Shown piece after piece: positions 19,035 to 31,121 of a DNA stretch of 64,000 bases. Position 1 is the first letter of the stretch. Each line of letters opens with the position of its first letter. This stretch comes from Hygrophila difformis. Its lineage: Eukaryota; Streptophyta; Magnoliopsida; Lamiales; Acanthaceae. Under the pieces are notes generated by a model. That model saw only the letters and a list, made by a program, of their open reading frames with translations. It had not been told where the DNA came from and did not search any database. The stretch lies in contig JAOANR010000002.1 of NCBI GenBank assembly GCA_030278955.1, positions 26,150,057 through 26,214,056 on the forward strand, written 5' to 3'. Both the position numbers and the translations under genes were made by a program.

Positions 19035-21861
19035 TGTAACACCCCGATTTTGGTAACCCAGGCCGGGATGCCACCGCCACACCTCCCAAGCAAGACACGA
19101 CTTCATTCGAGCTCACTTGAGAGATGCAAGGCTAAGGTATTTCATAATATGATTTAAAAGCAAGCCCAAACGATTTTATTTAAATAATAAAAATATAAGG
19201 TCCATGCATAATCAGAGTAAATAGCGGCGGAAAGTAAAATAAGGCCGACATGGCCGAACGCAGTGTATAAATTAAGTCTAAAATAAAATGCAACATAAGA
19301 GATAATGGTTTATTTCCGAGCCCCGACGCATACATATGCTCATGCCATATCTCCACACTCTGTAAAAGAAAAATAAAACAACGGTTTATCAGTATATAAA
19401 ATACTGAGTAAGTTAATACGCAACACAACGAATTTTAGAAAATTTTAGAAGAGTATTTTAAAAAGGATTTTTATATAAAATACGGAGAATTTAAAATCAC
19501 AGGATAAGCTACTTGTTCTCGCATAACCCAAGTTTCATTCTTTTACCATTGTTTCAATATGATCGAGATCACCGTATTTCGCTTGGGCACTTATGTCCAC
19601 AAGCCTCATAAATCATAATTCGCTAGGGTCCTTATGTCCACTAGCCTTACAAATTACCATTCGCTAGGGCTCTTATGTCCACTAGCCTTACGCTTGGGCT
19701 CTTATGTCCACAAGCCTCATAATCAATATTTCGCTAGGGCTCTTGTGTCCGCTAGCCATACGCTTGGGCTCTTATGTCCACAAGCCACAGAATCAATATT
19801 TCGCTAGGGCCCTTATGTCCACTAGCCATACGCTTGGGCTCTTATGTCCACAAGCCACATAATCAATATTTCATAGTATCCAACTCGATCATATATCACA
19901 ATATTTCAAAGTTCATAATTTCATAAAATGAGTTTTCAACATGGATTCACAAATTCCGTCAAAATTCATATTTTTCCCGACAAAACCAATTCAACCATAG
20001 TTTATGCTAAACCGAATTAAAAAAAAATCCATTTGACATCCTATGGTTACGAAATTCACCAAGTATATAGATAACACATAGACGAACAACTTTGTAGTTT
20101 TGCACTTTTCAAATTTCTATCGGGAAAGGACTCAAAAATCTATATTTCCACATAACATAAAAATTGCAACTTAGAGCATGATTTTCTAACATGAGCAGTA
20201 ATCATTTTCGCATCTGAAAACATACCATATTATTTTTAAAAATTCTGATAAATTTACAGTTGCTAGGAAACGTCAAAATAAGTATTTTTCATAGAAATAG
20301 TCATTTCAAAATTCGGACTCCTTCTAGGCCAAACGGGCCGATTACAGAAACCCTGATTTCAAAAACTCCCCTCTTCAGCGATTCAAGGGCAGTGGTTAAA
20401 ATAAAATCCATAACTTTCACATAACACTTCTAAAAGTTGTAATATTTGACAGGAACATAGTAGACACATATATGAACAACTTTCATTTATATTGGAACAA
20501 CAGAATATGACCATAGGTTTGTCAAAAACGTGCTGCAAGATAAGACTCCACTGTTAACGGGTTGACAGCAGATTATTTCCAAAAACCAGATCATATTCGA
20601 CGAGGCAAATGACCTCCAAAAATTGTAAAACTTTACAGACATCTTCTTTAATGTGTTAGAAACAAATTTCATTTAGGAAAGATTTTTCAAAAATGGACGG
20701 ATTTAAGCCAAAAATGAGACACAACATAGACATGCACTGGAAACGAGTTATTGACAGATTTGACATACGATGGAAATGGATCTAGATCTTGATTTCTACT
20801 CAAAGAAAATGTCTAAAACTTGGTGTGTATGATATTAACTTACATATATATGGATTGGAGTCGAAATCCTTCTTGTTGGTATTGCTCAAGGTCGTCCCTA
20901 AACTGCAACACGGACTAGCACCCCCCGATTGGCCCTAATAAAGAGATGTTGGAAGAATCCTCAATTTCGGGACCTTAAACTCGATTCTAAGATCAATATG
21001 AAGGATCATAAACGTCCTTACCTATTGGATGCAAGGCTTGGTTGGTGATTGACTCGTCCAAAGCCTCCGGAAACCAAAGAACAACTCACAAGACTCACCA
21101 CACTCAAGGGAAAACTCAAATTTTCGGAATGGATGTGTAATGGCTGTTTAGGGGCTGTAATGGAGATGATAAAGAGGTGATTATCATTCCAATTAATGCC
21201 TTGATAATCCTAGAATGATTGAGGGAAATTATCTCAGTCAAATCCCGAAATTGTGGCCTCCAAACTTCATCCATTCCCTTCCTCCCACTTATGGTAGTTC
21301 TTATCCATTCCTTTTGCATGTTCCAATCTTTATCCACTATGTGAGGGCTGATTTATGGGATAAATTTCGTCCATAAGTAGCCTAGATCCTTCCGAAATGT
21401 TCCAAAGGTAAGTTTCCATAATCACGGACCAAAATCGGGCAAGAAATCCCGTCGATCACGCACCTTGCCGCTGCTGCTGGAGTGGCGCGGTGGTGGTGCG
21501 TAATTCGCCGGATTCCGCGCGATGAGCGCGAGAGGCTCGGCCTGGGCCGGTCGTGCGTCCGTCGGGCCTTTTCTCATCTCTTTCGGGCTTCTATCCTCCT
21601 ACGCTCTCGAGCTCGATTTTCCGGGTCATTCTCGGATTACGATTTCTATCCTACAATTTATTTCGACTTAAATTGATTTCGTATTCAAAATCTTGAATCC
21701 GTCGAGTTTGGATTCGTCGGCTTCGAATCCGTCGACCTTCGATTCCCGTGCAATGATTTATTTATTCAAATCATTTTCGACTTTACGGTTCTTGAAATTA
21801 AAATTCTCTTGCTCTTCGAATTTAATTCCATCTCCTATTATTAAAAATCTCGGGTATTACA
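19035..21861 (-). repeat. Element B 5' LTR
   Basis: Complete 2827-bp LTR from TGTAATACCC (21861, minus strand) to GGTGTTACA (19035). It contains a GC-rich patch at 21470-21560, a candidate 5' splice site (plus 21016-21021), a 3' splice site (plus 19360), the hairpin CAGTAT/ATACTG at 19390-19406 and eight units of the hairpin minisatellite at 19575-19865. TSD GGTGG is at 21862-21866. Confidence 0.92.
19575..19865. repeat. Hairpin minisatellite of B LTR, intact array of eight units
   Basis: Eight units starting near 19579, 19620, 19661, 19690, 19731, 19770, 19801 and 19830. The centre GGGCTCTTATGTCCA is nearly constant; the arms are GCTTG/CAAGC or GCTAG/CTAGC, each internally complementary. 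Spacing is uneven (29-41 bp) because short AT spacers differ. Confidence 0.88.
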
Positions 21862-23968
21862 GGTGGAAGGTCAATAAAGTCGAGATTGACAGATCTCCCA
21901 CCTCATTATCAGCCTTTCAACAACCTTGTTTCATCCCAAACTCTCCCAAAAACCAAAAACACAAGTTCTTACCTTCCGACGACTTTCCGACAACCAAATC
22001 CGACAGAGGAAGTGTGTAGATCAAGGATTGCAGGCTTTGAATTGTTGGTAAAATGTAAATCAGGTTTCCTTATTGTTTTAAGATTATAACCATCATTCTA
22101 ACTTGCGGATCTTTACTTTCAAACACGTTCATGGCCAAAGGAGAAGAAGAACGCGTTGCGTAGATCCGTCCGTGGCAATTTTGGACGAATCGATCGACCC
22201 TAGGACGTTCAAGAACTCACCTACAGTAATTCAATACCTTCCATATCAATATGGCTGGTTTAAGGGCATCCGAAACATTGGATCTAAAACGAAACGTTAA
22301 AATCGAACCTAAAAACCCCAATCTACGTGTTTTCTAAAATCCGACCAAAACTCCTACTTCGAGTGTTCAAACCGAAAAGATCAAAAATAAGATTTTGATC
22401 CTAATATCTTAAGCTATACTGTGTAAAAATTTCAGAGATTTTCATCGAGTTTTGACACCCCAAATCGTGTCGGACATATTCTGCGTTTTTAAGGAATTTT
22501 CAGAAATTGACAGTTCACTTAACCGAACTTAATGAGCATATTTCTACCATTTCTAGTCCGAACTAATCTTTGTGATGTAAACAAAAAGTTGTAGGTAATC
22601 ATGTCTAGTATGTGTCCATAAAATTTCAGAATTTTTGGAGTCCATTTGATGAGTCGAAAAATCAGATTTTGAAACTGTGACGAACCTGAATCCTGACAGC
22701 TTGTTGTTTGCGTAGAAAACTGAATTTTTGACATGCTTCCATTCTTATTTCCGGAAAACTCGAAGCATGAAAGTTCTTAGTTGGGATGTTTTTGAGATAC
22801 TGTGAAAATTTCAGATCAATCGCCTTTGTATTGAATTTTTAAACTGAAAAGGCGCAAACTGTGACATCAAACAATTTTAAACTTGTGAGATCTTGAAATT
22901 TCTAAACAAACGATCGAAATCTTGTTATATCTTTGAAAATCCCATTACAGTAACGATATCGGTTACATTGATTAAATAAAATTAGGGGGTGAGTGCTCTG
23001 CAGTGTGCCCTCCTAACTATTCACTTCGTGCCTTTATGAACGATGGTGACCCCGCGCGAAATATGAGAACTATTGCCAAAACGGCATCTTATTTTGGGCC
23101 TACCCTCTCGGGTGTATCCATATGGATTAGCCGATGCTCGACGGAGTGGTACTGGGTATGGCGGATAGGCTGCGGCCGCTGGGCTACCGGCTAAATGAAA
23201 AAAATGACGAAATTGGCTGAGGCCGCCGGATCACCGGCTAAATGACACTTACGAAATTGGCTGCGGCCGCCGGATTGCCGGCTAAATTAAATATTGTTAA
23301 GATGGTGGTGTAACGGGGGAAAATTAAAAAGCTTAGATTTTTATTTATTTATTTATGTCATTATTCATGCTTTTAATTCATGTTTAAATTAATGGCCCAT
23401 GCTTAGGTTATTATTATTTATGAAATTTAAATGTGTCTTTAAAGTATGCAAATTAAATTCTTATTTTTTTTATTGGCAAATAAAATGTTTTGTGTGCATG
23501 ATTAGAAGTGTAATCTTAATTATTAAAATTAAAAGCCCTTTATTGCTATGCTAGGATTGACTTACTCAGTATTTTATAATACTGATAAAAAAATCGTTGT
23601 TTATCTTTCTATTACAGAGTACGGAGCATGATCATGCATTGGGGGATCATTTTGGACATTTAGTTAATTATTTTACATGACTTGTATGAACGGGCCTATT
23701 TAACCAGTGTTTTGGCCATGTCGGCCCTATATTTGAAATTCCGCTGCATAAATTTTATTTCCGCTGCAACTTATTATTATTATCATGTGTGGATGATATT
23801 ACACTATATTATTATTATTTCTTTTTTAGCAATTCTGGACTTATTTTTAAAAAGTCTTTTCAATACCCATAGCCTTGCATCTCTTTAGCAAGCTCGGAGA
23901 ATTCGTGTCTTGCTAGGGAGGTGTGGCGGTGGCATCCCGGCCTGGGTTATCAAATCCGGGGTGTTACA
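21862..23968 (+). repeat. LTR D, second part
   Basis: Resumes LTR D after element B (the first five bases, GGTGG, are the duplicated target). It ends with GGGGTGTTACA at 23968. It contains three short GC-rich hairpin units with CCGGC ends at about 23160-23290, the hairpin CAGTAT/ATACTG at 23567-23584 and the 3' splice-like TTTCTATTACAG at 23617. The conserved last 90 bp match the other Tekay-like LTRs. No coding sequence. Confidence 0.87.
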
Positions 23969-24606
23969 TAAGTATTATTCTTTGGCCCAATATAGAGGCC
24001 CAAATCTTATTGCTGTTATTTTAGTCCACCATGGGATATATTTTATTTTAAAACCCATGGGAAAAATAGTGCATTTATTTATTTTTTTTTGGGGGGGGGG
24101 GATCATCATTTGCATGCGCATATTGCATTATCTACACCTTAGATAACCTAGAAGCGACGTTGTTCTAACTTAGATCTCTTGCTACATCTAGATAACTTAA
24201 GAGGCTTGACATCGCAGTAGAAACGCTAACTAGAGACTGATCCTGCCTTAGTTCTAGATCGTGTTTATCTAAGCGCACGATTAAGTATAACAATCCTCGG
24301 CCTTTGCCACTCCTACCCTCATACGAAACAATTTTGTTATGTTGAACAATAAAAATCAAGTTTATAATTAAAACACTCTTTATTCCAAAAATCTTGTTTG
24401 GTTTCCCAAACAACAAATCCAAAATTCATAAATTCGAGACTTGAAGAAAAAAATAAAAATAAAAATTAAAAAAAAAAACTGGACAAAACCCTGTCCAACC
24501 AAAAAAAGAAAAATAATAATAATTTTGGTCTTTGGACTTCATAATTTCCTTCCTAAACGATCTCTCAAATCCCCAGAATCTAATCTATACATGTTCATAA
24601 CAGAAA
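23969..24606 (+). other. Leader of element E, primer-binding site lost
   Basis: Directly after the LTR end the expected TGGTATCAGAG is missing; the sequence jumps to leader sequence matching the leaders of B and F. It contains a run of ten G at 24091-24100 and AT-rich DNA. The lost primer-binding site would block further movement of this copy. Confidence 0.75.
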
Positions 24607-26410
24607 ATGGCACCTAGGAGAAAACCGAGGAAGGTGAGTCCAAACGGCACAGACGCTGACCTCCCCAACGTGCCCAACAACAGTGGAAGTACTCAGAACC
24701 TAGAAGAACGAGTGCCTCCTGTGCCCAACAATATGGAAGAACGTCTAAAAACTGTAGAGGAAGTCCTTGTAGCATTAGGAAATGTGGATGTGCATAGGGC
24801 ATAAGCAGCAGTACCTTCGCCAGTGGCTCAAAACAACTATCTAGCGTTGGTGAATCCCTATCAATCACCATGCTATGATGGGCAAGAGGATCCTGCCTAG
24901 GGGTGTAAATGAGACTGATAGGCTCGTAAAATATTCGGGCTCGACTCGATCAAAGCTCGACCAAAGCTCGACTCGAAAAGGCTCGACTCGAATTCGAGAT
25001 CGGCTCGGAATATGAATGAGCTCAAGCCGAGCTAAGCAATACTCGGCTCGAAAGCTCGATAATAGGCTCGAATATATAATATTATATATATATATATTCT
25101 TATATATTAAAATATAGTAGAAGAAGTCAAGGAGTATTTTCTTTCTTAAATCCAGAAGTATTTTAATATATTTCTAAAAAAATCAATTCTTCAAGTTTTA
25201 TCCTGTCATGCAAGAAATCTCTTTGCCTTGTCGTGTCCTACCAGCTGCAAACTGGAGACTCGAAGAGAACCGGAAGGATTGGTAAGTTATTTGAGATGCT
25301 GAAAATTCCAGGTAGAGCAACAACTAGACTCATTATTCAATAATTTCATTCAATCAAAAAAAAAAAAAAAAAAAGAGAAATTTATTTCGAGCTTTTTAGG
25401 CTCATCGAGCCGAGCTCGAGTTTCACTATTTTGTGTCGAGCTCGAGCCGAGCTCAATTTCTGAAGCTCGTCGAGCTTCGAGCTCGAGCCGAGCCGAACTT
25501 ATACTTCATCGAGCCGAGCCGAGCCCACCCAGGCTCGAGCTCGGCTCGGCTCGTTTTCACCCCTAATCCCGCCAAACTAGAAGGGTGGATCCGTACATTT
25601 GATAAGCTCTTGGATGCTATCAAATGCCCTGATGAGGCAATGCTACGAGTAGCAACCTACTACTTAGGAGGCGAAGCCGATGAGTGATGGCAAAACCTCC
25701 AGAGGAATTTAGAGGAAGCTGAAAAAGATTATTCGTGGAATAAACTTAAGGAGGATCTAAGGGATCGATTCTATCCCATGAGCACCAAGGCAGCAATGTA
25801 AGAAGAGTTTTTATCACTAAAACAAGGGGGACAGGCGGTGCAGGAGTATTACACCCGGTTCAAGGAATTGGTACGATTTGCTACGAGGATAGTACCAACC
25901 GACTCTGACAAGGCTCAGAAATTCGAGATGGGTCAGAACCTTAGTATCCAGGAGATACTTGCAGTAGGACAATTCACGAACCTGCAGATGGTATATGACC
26001 GCGCTGTAGCAATTGATCGAGTCCAGCAACTGAAGCGTAAAGAAAATGGGGAGTCGAGCAAGGACTCGCAAGGATTTGAGTAAACGAATCGGAGCAATAA
26101 CGATGGACAAGATAGGTCCAATGAGCCAAAGAAGAACGAGAATAAAGATTCCAATAATGGGAGAAACGGCATACGTCGTACAGACATACCACATTGCCCG
26201 CAGTGCCACCAAGCCCATCTGGTGCGTGAATGCCCAAGGCGCGGGACTTGTTATAGCTGTGGTGGGGAAGACCACATGATTAGAGAATGTAATGTTCGTG
26301 AGGAGATGATTGAGAAGAGGCTAGATTTGGTAAACCCTCAACAAGGAGATCAAAGAAGAGTTGTAGGCCGATGGAATGATGTTGACCAAGCAGACTGGCC
26401 AGCTCAGTGA
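24607..26410 (+). pseudogene. gag: Gag of element E, broken by stops and a MITE
   Basis: Tekay-like gag starting MAPRRKPRKVSPNG, about the same length as the B and F gags once the 668-bp MITE at 24898-25565 is ignored. In-frame stops occur at 24802-24804, 25685-25687 (TGA for Trp in GGEADEW) and about 25799-25801. A frameshift or stop follows the segment GESSKDSQGFE. The C-terminal knuckle CYSCGGEDHMIREC keeps C-x2-C-x4-H-x4-C. After the gag end, CACCCGACCCTATTCC at about 26430 matches the last codons of pol in element A, so gag is joined to the pol tail by a deletion. Confidence 0.9.
24898..25565. mobile_element. hAT-type MITE inserted in gag of element E
   Basis: 668-bp non-coding insertion with terminal inverted repeats TAGGGGTGTAAATGAG and CTCGTTTTCACCCCTA (one mismatch) and an 8-bp target duplication ATCCTGCC (24890-24897) / ATCCCGCC (25566-25573). 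The 8-bp duplication points to the hAT superfamily. The subterminal 150 bp are dense in GCTCGA and GAGCCGAGC words in both orientations, as in transposase-binding subterminal repeats. The centre is AT-rich with no ORF. Confidence 0.9.
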
Positions 26411-26718
26411 GAAATGGTGATATACAACGCCACCCGACCCTATTCCAAATTGACACCACCACAGTTATGGGACATAACTGTAAGCTTAAGGGGGAGAGGA
26501 TGTCACACCGTGTAATTTGGTCCGAAATAAACAAACAAATTCAAATTGTTTTGAATTACGTTATGGCTTGATCCCTTCACAGGGTACGTAGGCATCTTAG
26601 AAGTTTTAATTCAAAGTTCAGTCACAAAATAATAAAATAAACAAAAGAATTAACTCTTAGCACGAGAAAAGCCGAAACACAACTTCGAGGACGAAGTTCA
26701 TTCTTAAGGAGGGTAGAC
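26411..26718 (+). other. Element E: pol-tail scar and duplicated hairpin and polypurine-tract modules
   Basis: Scar of the last pol codons near 26430. Module 1: hairpin CAGTTATGGGACATAACTG at 26462-26480 (loop one base shorter than elsewhere), purine tract to 26500, then TGTCACACCG. Module 2: hairpin AACTTCGAGGACGAAGTT at 26681-26698, purine tract with an A interruption (AAGGAGGG) and TAGAC, then the LTR at 26719. Confidence 0.84.
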
Positions 26719-29407
26719 TGTAATACCCGGGAATTTTGTAAAATAAAATAAATAAATAAACAATAAATAAATAAACATGATACTTGGATAAGGAGAAAAG
26801 CCGATAAACATGATACTTCGATAAACATGATACTTCGATAAGTGAGAAATGTAGTTTAAAAGAAATCAAAGTTTCGAGAACCCGGGAAGCCGAAGACAAT
26901 TTAATCGAATAAATTGTTACACGGGAGGCGATACTAATAGACTCGATAATTCGAGTCCAAATGTAAATTCAGACCCGAGTAAGAGTTAAATAGGGAATTG
27001 GAACCCAAAATTGACCCGGAAATCGGAGCCCGAGAACATAGAGGGATAGAAGTCCGAAAGAGAGGAGAAAAGGCCCAACGGATCGCACGACCCGGCCCAG
27101 ACCGCAGCCTGGACCAAGGTCGCGCGGTCTCCGCACGCTCCAAAGGGAAAGACAGCGCCAACCCCGCGCCGTTAGCGGCAGTTGCAACGTTTCGCGATTC
27201 ACTCGCCCGATTCCGGATTTTTCGACTTCGGTTGCTCTCCTTTCGGCTCAAGACACCATAGGGCAGACCTTGGACGTCCCCTAGGTCTCCCACATCTATA
27301 AATAACCATCTTAATTGATCCTGAACACTTTTAAAACCCTACGAAAAACTCTCTACATATCAAACCCTAATCCCGGAGTCGTCGGAGGCACGAAGGCAAG
27401 AAAGGGACTGACTTGGACGAAATTTGGAGATTTCCATCGCCGTGGTAAGATCCGATCTATTCTTTTTCCATTCTTGATTCGAAAACAAATCCTAACTCGA
27501 TCCTTTTTCTATTCTAAACCCCGATCCGGATCGAGAGCGAAGAACCCAACGGAATCAAGGAGATAAACGGTGAACTGGAAGCCACGCCTTCGAATCGACG
27601 AGCCGGAAAATCCATAAGCCTGTAAGATAACGCTTACTTTGGTTATGGGCGATTAAAATACATTCGAATACAAAGATCTAAATAAACCCTTAAAAATCTG
27701 TCAATAAAAGAAACCGACGGCGCAACGTCTTGCTTTGAAGTTTTCGAACCCTTAAAATCTTCAAACGAGAAAACTCAAAACTGAAGAATCGTTCCTAAGA
27801 TATAGATCTACCTTCTGTAAAATTTTCATAATTTTCCATTGTGTTTTGATATCCGAAAACGGTCCCAAACAAACCTGCCTCAAATTTAGATATTGAAACG
27901 GTGAAAGATTCATAGTCCGAACTTGTGGTTGATTTTTACATTAGATCTAGAGCGATTTAGGAATAGTGTTGAACATATGATGTGTAGATCTATAAGTTTA
28001 GAACACCTCCGTAAATTTGTGGAATTGTTCGTTAAGATTTGGACCTCCGAATATGAACCGAACCAATCTGCGTCCTTACCGAATTCATGAAAGCTGACAG
28101 AAATTAGTTTAGAGCTTGATCCAAAGATTAACCACTGATCCAACGAGAATTAGGCTTTGCATTCTAAATAAAAGTTGTAGATAATTGTCTTAAGTATCTT
28201 CCTGTAAACTTTTATCATATTTGGAGTTCGTTTGCTATGGTAGATTTCAAAATTAAGAAACTGTTGCTGTGTAAATTCGGACAGATTAATATCCTGATGA
28301 AAATCCACGTTTTTGACTTATTTCCTTAACTCGGATTAAAAAAGTTAAAACACAAAACTTGTTTGACTTTGTGTTTTCGACTCACTGGTAAAGTTTCAAA
28401 ATTTTCGGAATTAAAGTAGATTTTTAATTAATTTTGGAGTAAACAATGTTTTGTCGAAGTCAAATTATTATCTGGAGAAACTTGTGAAATTGTGAAACTT
28501 GTTCTTACCTTGTGGGTTCGATTCCCCAAGGCGTCTGTTTTCCTGCGGGTTCGATTCCCCAGGATGTACGTGTCAAACCTTGCGTGTTCGATTCCCCAGG
28601 GTGCATGTTTTCCTGCGGGTTCAATTCCCCTGGATGAGTGTCAATTCCTGCGGGTTCCCCTGGACGTGTGTTGATTCCTACGTGTTCGACTCCCTAGGAT
28701 GCGTTTAAATTCTTGCGGGTTCATTTCCCCAAGAACAAATTATACTAGATCATATTGAATAAAAAGAAAGGAAGAATGAAATCCTGAAATACTTGGATAT
28801 TTTCCTTATTTAAATCACGCCTTTAAATTATGTCTTGCGATTATTTTATCATGTTTGTTGAATTATGATCTTATAGAACCCCTGTCTTTTAAATTATGCA
28901 ATTAAATTATTATTAGATGAATAAAATTACATCATGTCTCGTATGCACATGTTTCCTTAAATTTAATTAAAGGCTTTGAAACCCCACAATCATGTATGTG
29001 TTAACTTACTCAGCAAGTTGTGCTGACCCAAAACCATTTCTTTCTTTTTCCGACAGAACATGTGGATTATACTTGAGCACGTACATGCATGGGAATTTTT
29101 GGGAACTTTGTTTTTAAATTTTTGCATTAGACTATGACATGAACGGGCCTGTTTAACCCGTGCTTTGGCCATGTTGGCCCTATTTAAATTTTCGCTGCAT
29201 TACAAGTCTATATATATGTAAATACTACATTCCGCTGCAACTTTGATATTATTATTTTTAAATTATATTACAATGGGATGTTTGAATGCTTTAAATTCTG
29301 AAAAACCATAGCCTTGCATCTCTGTAGTAAGATCGGAGAAGCCGTGTCTTGCTAGGGAGGTGTGGTGGTGACATCCCGGCCTGGGTTATCAAATCTGGGG
29401 TGTTACA
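26719..29407 (+). repeat. Element E 3' LTR
   Basis: 2689 bp from TGTAATACCCGGG to GGGGTGTTACA. Landmarks in order: GC-rich patch at about 27100-27175, TATA box CTATAAATAA at about 27295, 5' splice site CGTG/GTAAGA at 27445, an array of tRNA T-arm-like hairpins at 28513-28735, the hairpin CAGCA/TGCTG at 29011-29025 and a 3' splice site TTTTTCCGACAG at 29056. It is clearly diverged from LTR D, so E's two flanking LTRs are not a young pair. Confidence 0.88.
28513..28735 (+). repeat. T-arm-like (B-box-like) minisatellite in E LTR
   Basis: About seven degenerate units of 33-37 bp built on GCGGGTTCGATTCCCC. The unit can fold as GGG-TTCGATT-CCC, and GGTTCGATTCC matches the RNA polymerase III B-box / T-arm consensus at 28515-28525 and 28548-28558, with a near match at 28585-28595. 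No complete tRNA cloverleaf or A box is present in register. Confidence 0.85.
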
Positions 29408-29939
29408 TAAAGAAAATAAAACTGTATTTGGACAGTAATTAACTGAGTGGCTACTTCATTTCCCGGTGAAAGGACCGTTCGCCTGACCTCGTTCATTATT
29501 ATCCAAGCCATGCAAAATAACAAACAATAATTAACATACAGACTACGGGCTACTTCATTTCCCGGTGAAGGGACCGTTCGCCGACATTATTCTGTGATAT
29601 CATTTACTGTTCATTCATACATCACGAGAAAAATAAAAATGAAATAAAAGAGGATGCCTTGTATGAAAGACATTGGCTTCTCATGCACGGTTATGGAATT
29701 AATCCATAATTAATGACTTAAATAATCCTTCATATAATTAATTACAGTCCGGATTATCTGCTTAAGACATTAAGGTTTTGTTTATAGAAAAATATTTTAG
29801 TGAGAATTGAAGAAAGATCCTTCCATCAAGGTAATTATTGATCTTAATCATTGCTAATCATGATCTTTAAGTATCGACTTAAGGGTTCAATTAATTAATG
29901 GAGAAAATGGAGAAATGGAAAATTTGGCAAAAAATGCCA

Positions 29940-30575
29940 ATTACGACGCTAGACAGATTTTTACGACGCTATCCTAAGATTACGTCGTGACACTAGCGTC
30001 GTCATGGATTGGTAAAAGAGATGAAAATTTTGGAGCTAAAGGGGTTATGTACGACGCTACACATGATTACGACGCTATACAATGTTTTACGTCGTAGTGT
30101 TGACGTCGTGCATGGAAGTTTAGAAATGGAGGACTACGACGCTAAGCATGTCCTACGATGTTAAACATGTTTTACGTCGTAGGGTCTAGCGTCGTAGTAA
30201 GAAAAGATGGTTTTTGAAAAAGTAGGGATGCTACGACGCTATACATTAAATTACGACGCTATTCTAGGATAGCATCGTAGGGTGAACTTTTAGAAGTGTT
30301 GATAAAATTGGGGGGTACGACGCTATACACTAAATTATGACGCTATCCTAGGATAGCGTCGTGGGTGTAGCGTCGTAGGTGGGTTCTGTGAAAATTGAAG
30401 TATTTTGGGGTCCTACGACCTTAGACAAAAATTACGACGCTATCCTAGGATAGCGTCGTGAGTCTAGCGTCGTAGCACAAATTTTTCTTAAGTCCGAAGC
30501 AACTACGACATAAAACCTTCCCCTATGTCGCTAACCTAGGTTAGCGTCGTAGGGCGGTTAGCGTCGTAGCTACCC
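29940..30575. repeat. Palindrome array built on TACGACGCTA
   Basis: Seven units spaced 83-108 bp. Each unit has TACGACGCTA, a spacer of about 10 nt, a long palindrome (ACGACGCTATCC and its reverse complement around CCTAGG), a spacer of about 5 nt, then TAGCGTCGTA. Unit 7 has GCTAACC/GGTTAGC where others have GCTATCC/GGATAGC, a two-sided change that keeps pairing; unit 3 has a different palindromic centre (AAACATGTTT). Confidence 0.85.
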
Positions 30576-31121
30576 CAGAACATAAGTGTTGTTCGGGTAA
30601 TGCAATCTATGCGATTGCAAACCCAATTTTCAGATTCAAGGTTCAAAATTCAAGAACAATAACAAAATAAGGTAAGAACAGCAAACCAGAATGCATAAAA
30701 AATAAGCTAAAACTAACACCCATGAACCACAAACCCAAATGAGGGATTTTAATTAACATATCATGCATGAGAGCCCAAAAGAAAGAAAAATAACAGAAAA
30801 CCCATATCTATATAATAATATAAAACAAAATAGTCTAACACACACACACTTTCCCGCCCAAACCTTTTCCCCTCACAAAATTCATTTTTTTACACACTCT
30901 CTCACACAATGAAATATTTACCGCACTGCCACTGGACCGTGTTCCACCTCGCTGATTATTACAAAATTGCCCCGGACCGTGCTCCAACAATCCCTATATC
31001 TCATTTATCTCATTCTCCTATAAATTTGTGTACCTCAAAATCATATACTTACATCTTCATTTAACATTTCTCTCAATGTTCCATTTAACAAATATCTCAT
31101 TTTCTAGCTTTTATTATTCAA

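Larger units (their letters stand above)
4355..21861 (-). mobile_element. Element B: gag-only Tekay-derived retrotransposon (TR-GAG type), TSD GGTGG
   Basis: Minus-strand element with two LTRs of 2827-2828 bp (19035-21861, and 4355-5089 joined to 14860-16952), a tRNA-Met primer-binding site, one intact gag, and purine tracts, but no pol. The 5-bp duplication GGTGG flanks it at 4350-4354 and 21862-21866. Read by eye, the LTRs differ at about three bases plus one A-tract indel, so insertion was recent. Element C sits inside its 3' LTR. The structure matches published terminal-repeat retrotransposons with GAG domain; movement must use pol supplied by a relative. Confidence 0.92.

Noticed and set aside
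24898..25565. Part of the E gag
   Set aside because: Terminal inverted repeats and an 8-bp target duplication show it is an inserted MITE.
28513..28735. A cluster of tRNA genes or tRNA-derived SINEs
   Set aside because: Only the T-arm/B-box-like part repeats; no A box, anticodon arm or acceptor stem is in register.
29940..30575. Subterminal repeats of a CACTA transposon
   Set aside because: No CACTA termini or 3-bp duplication was seen, and the flanks match another Athila-like LTR that has a different array. Not fully excluded.
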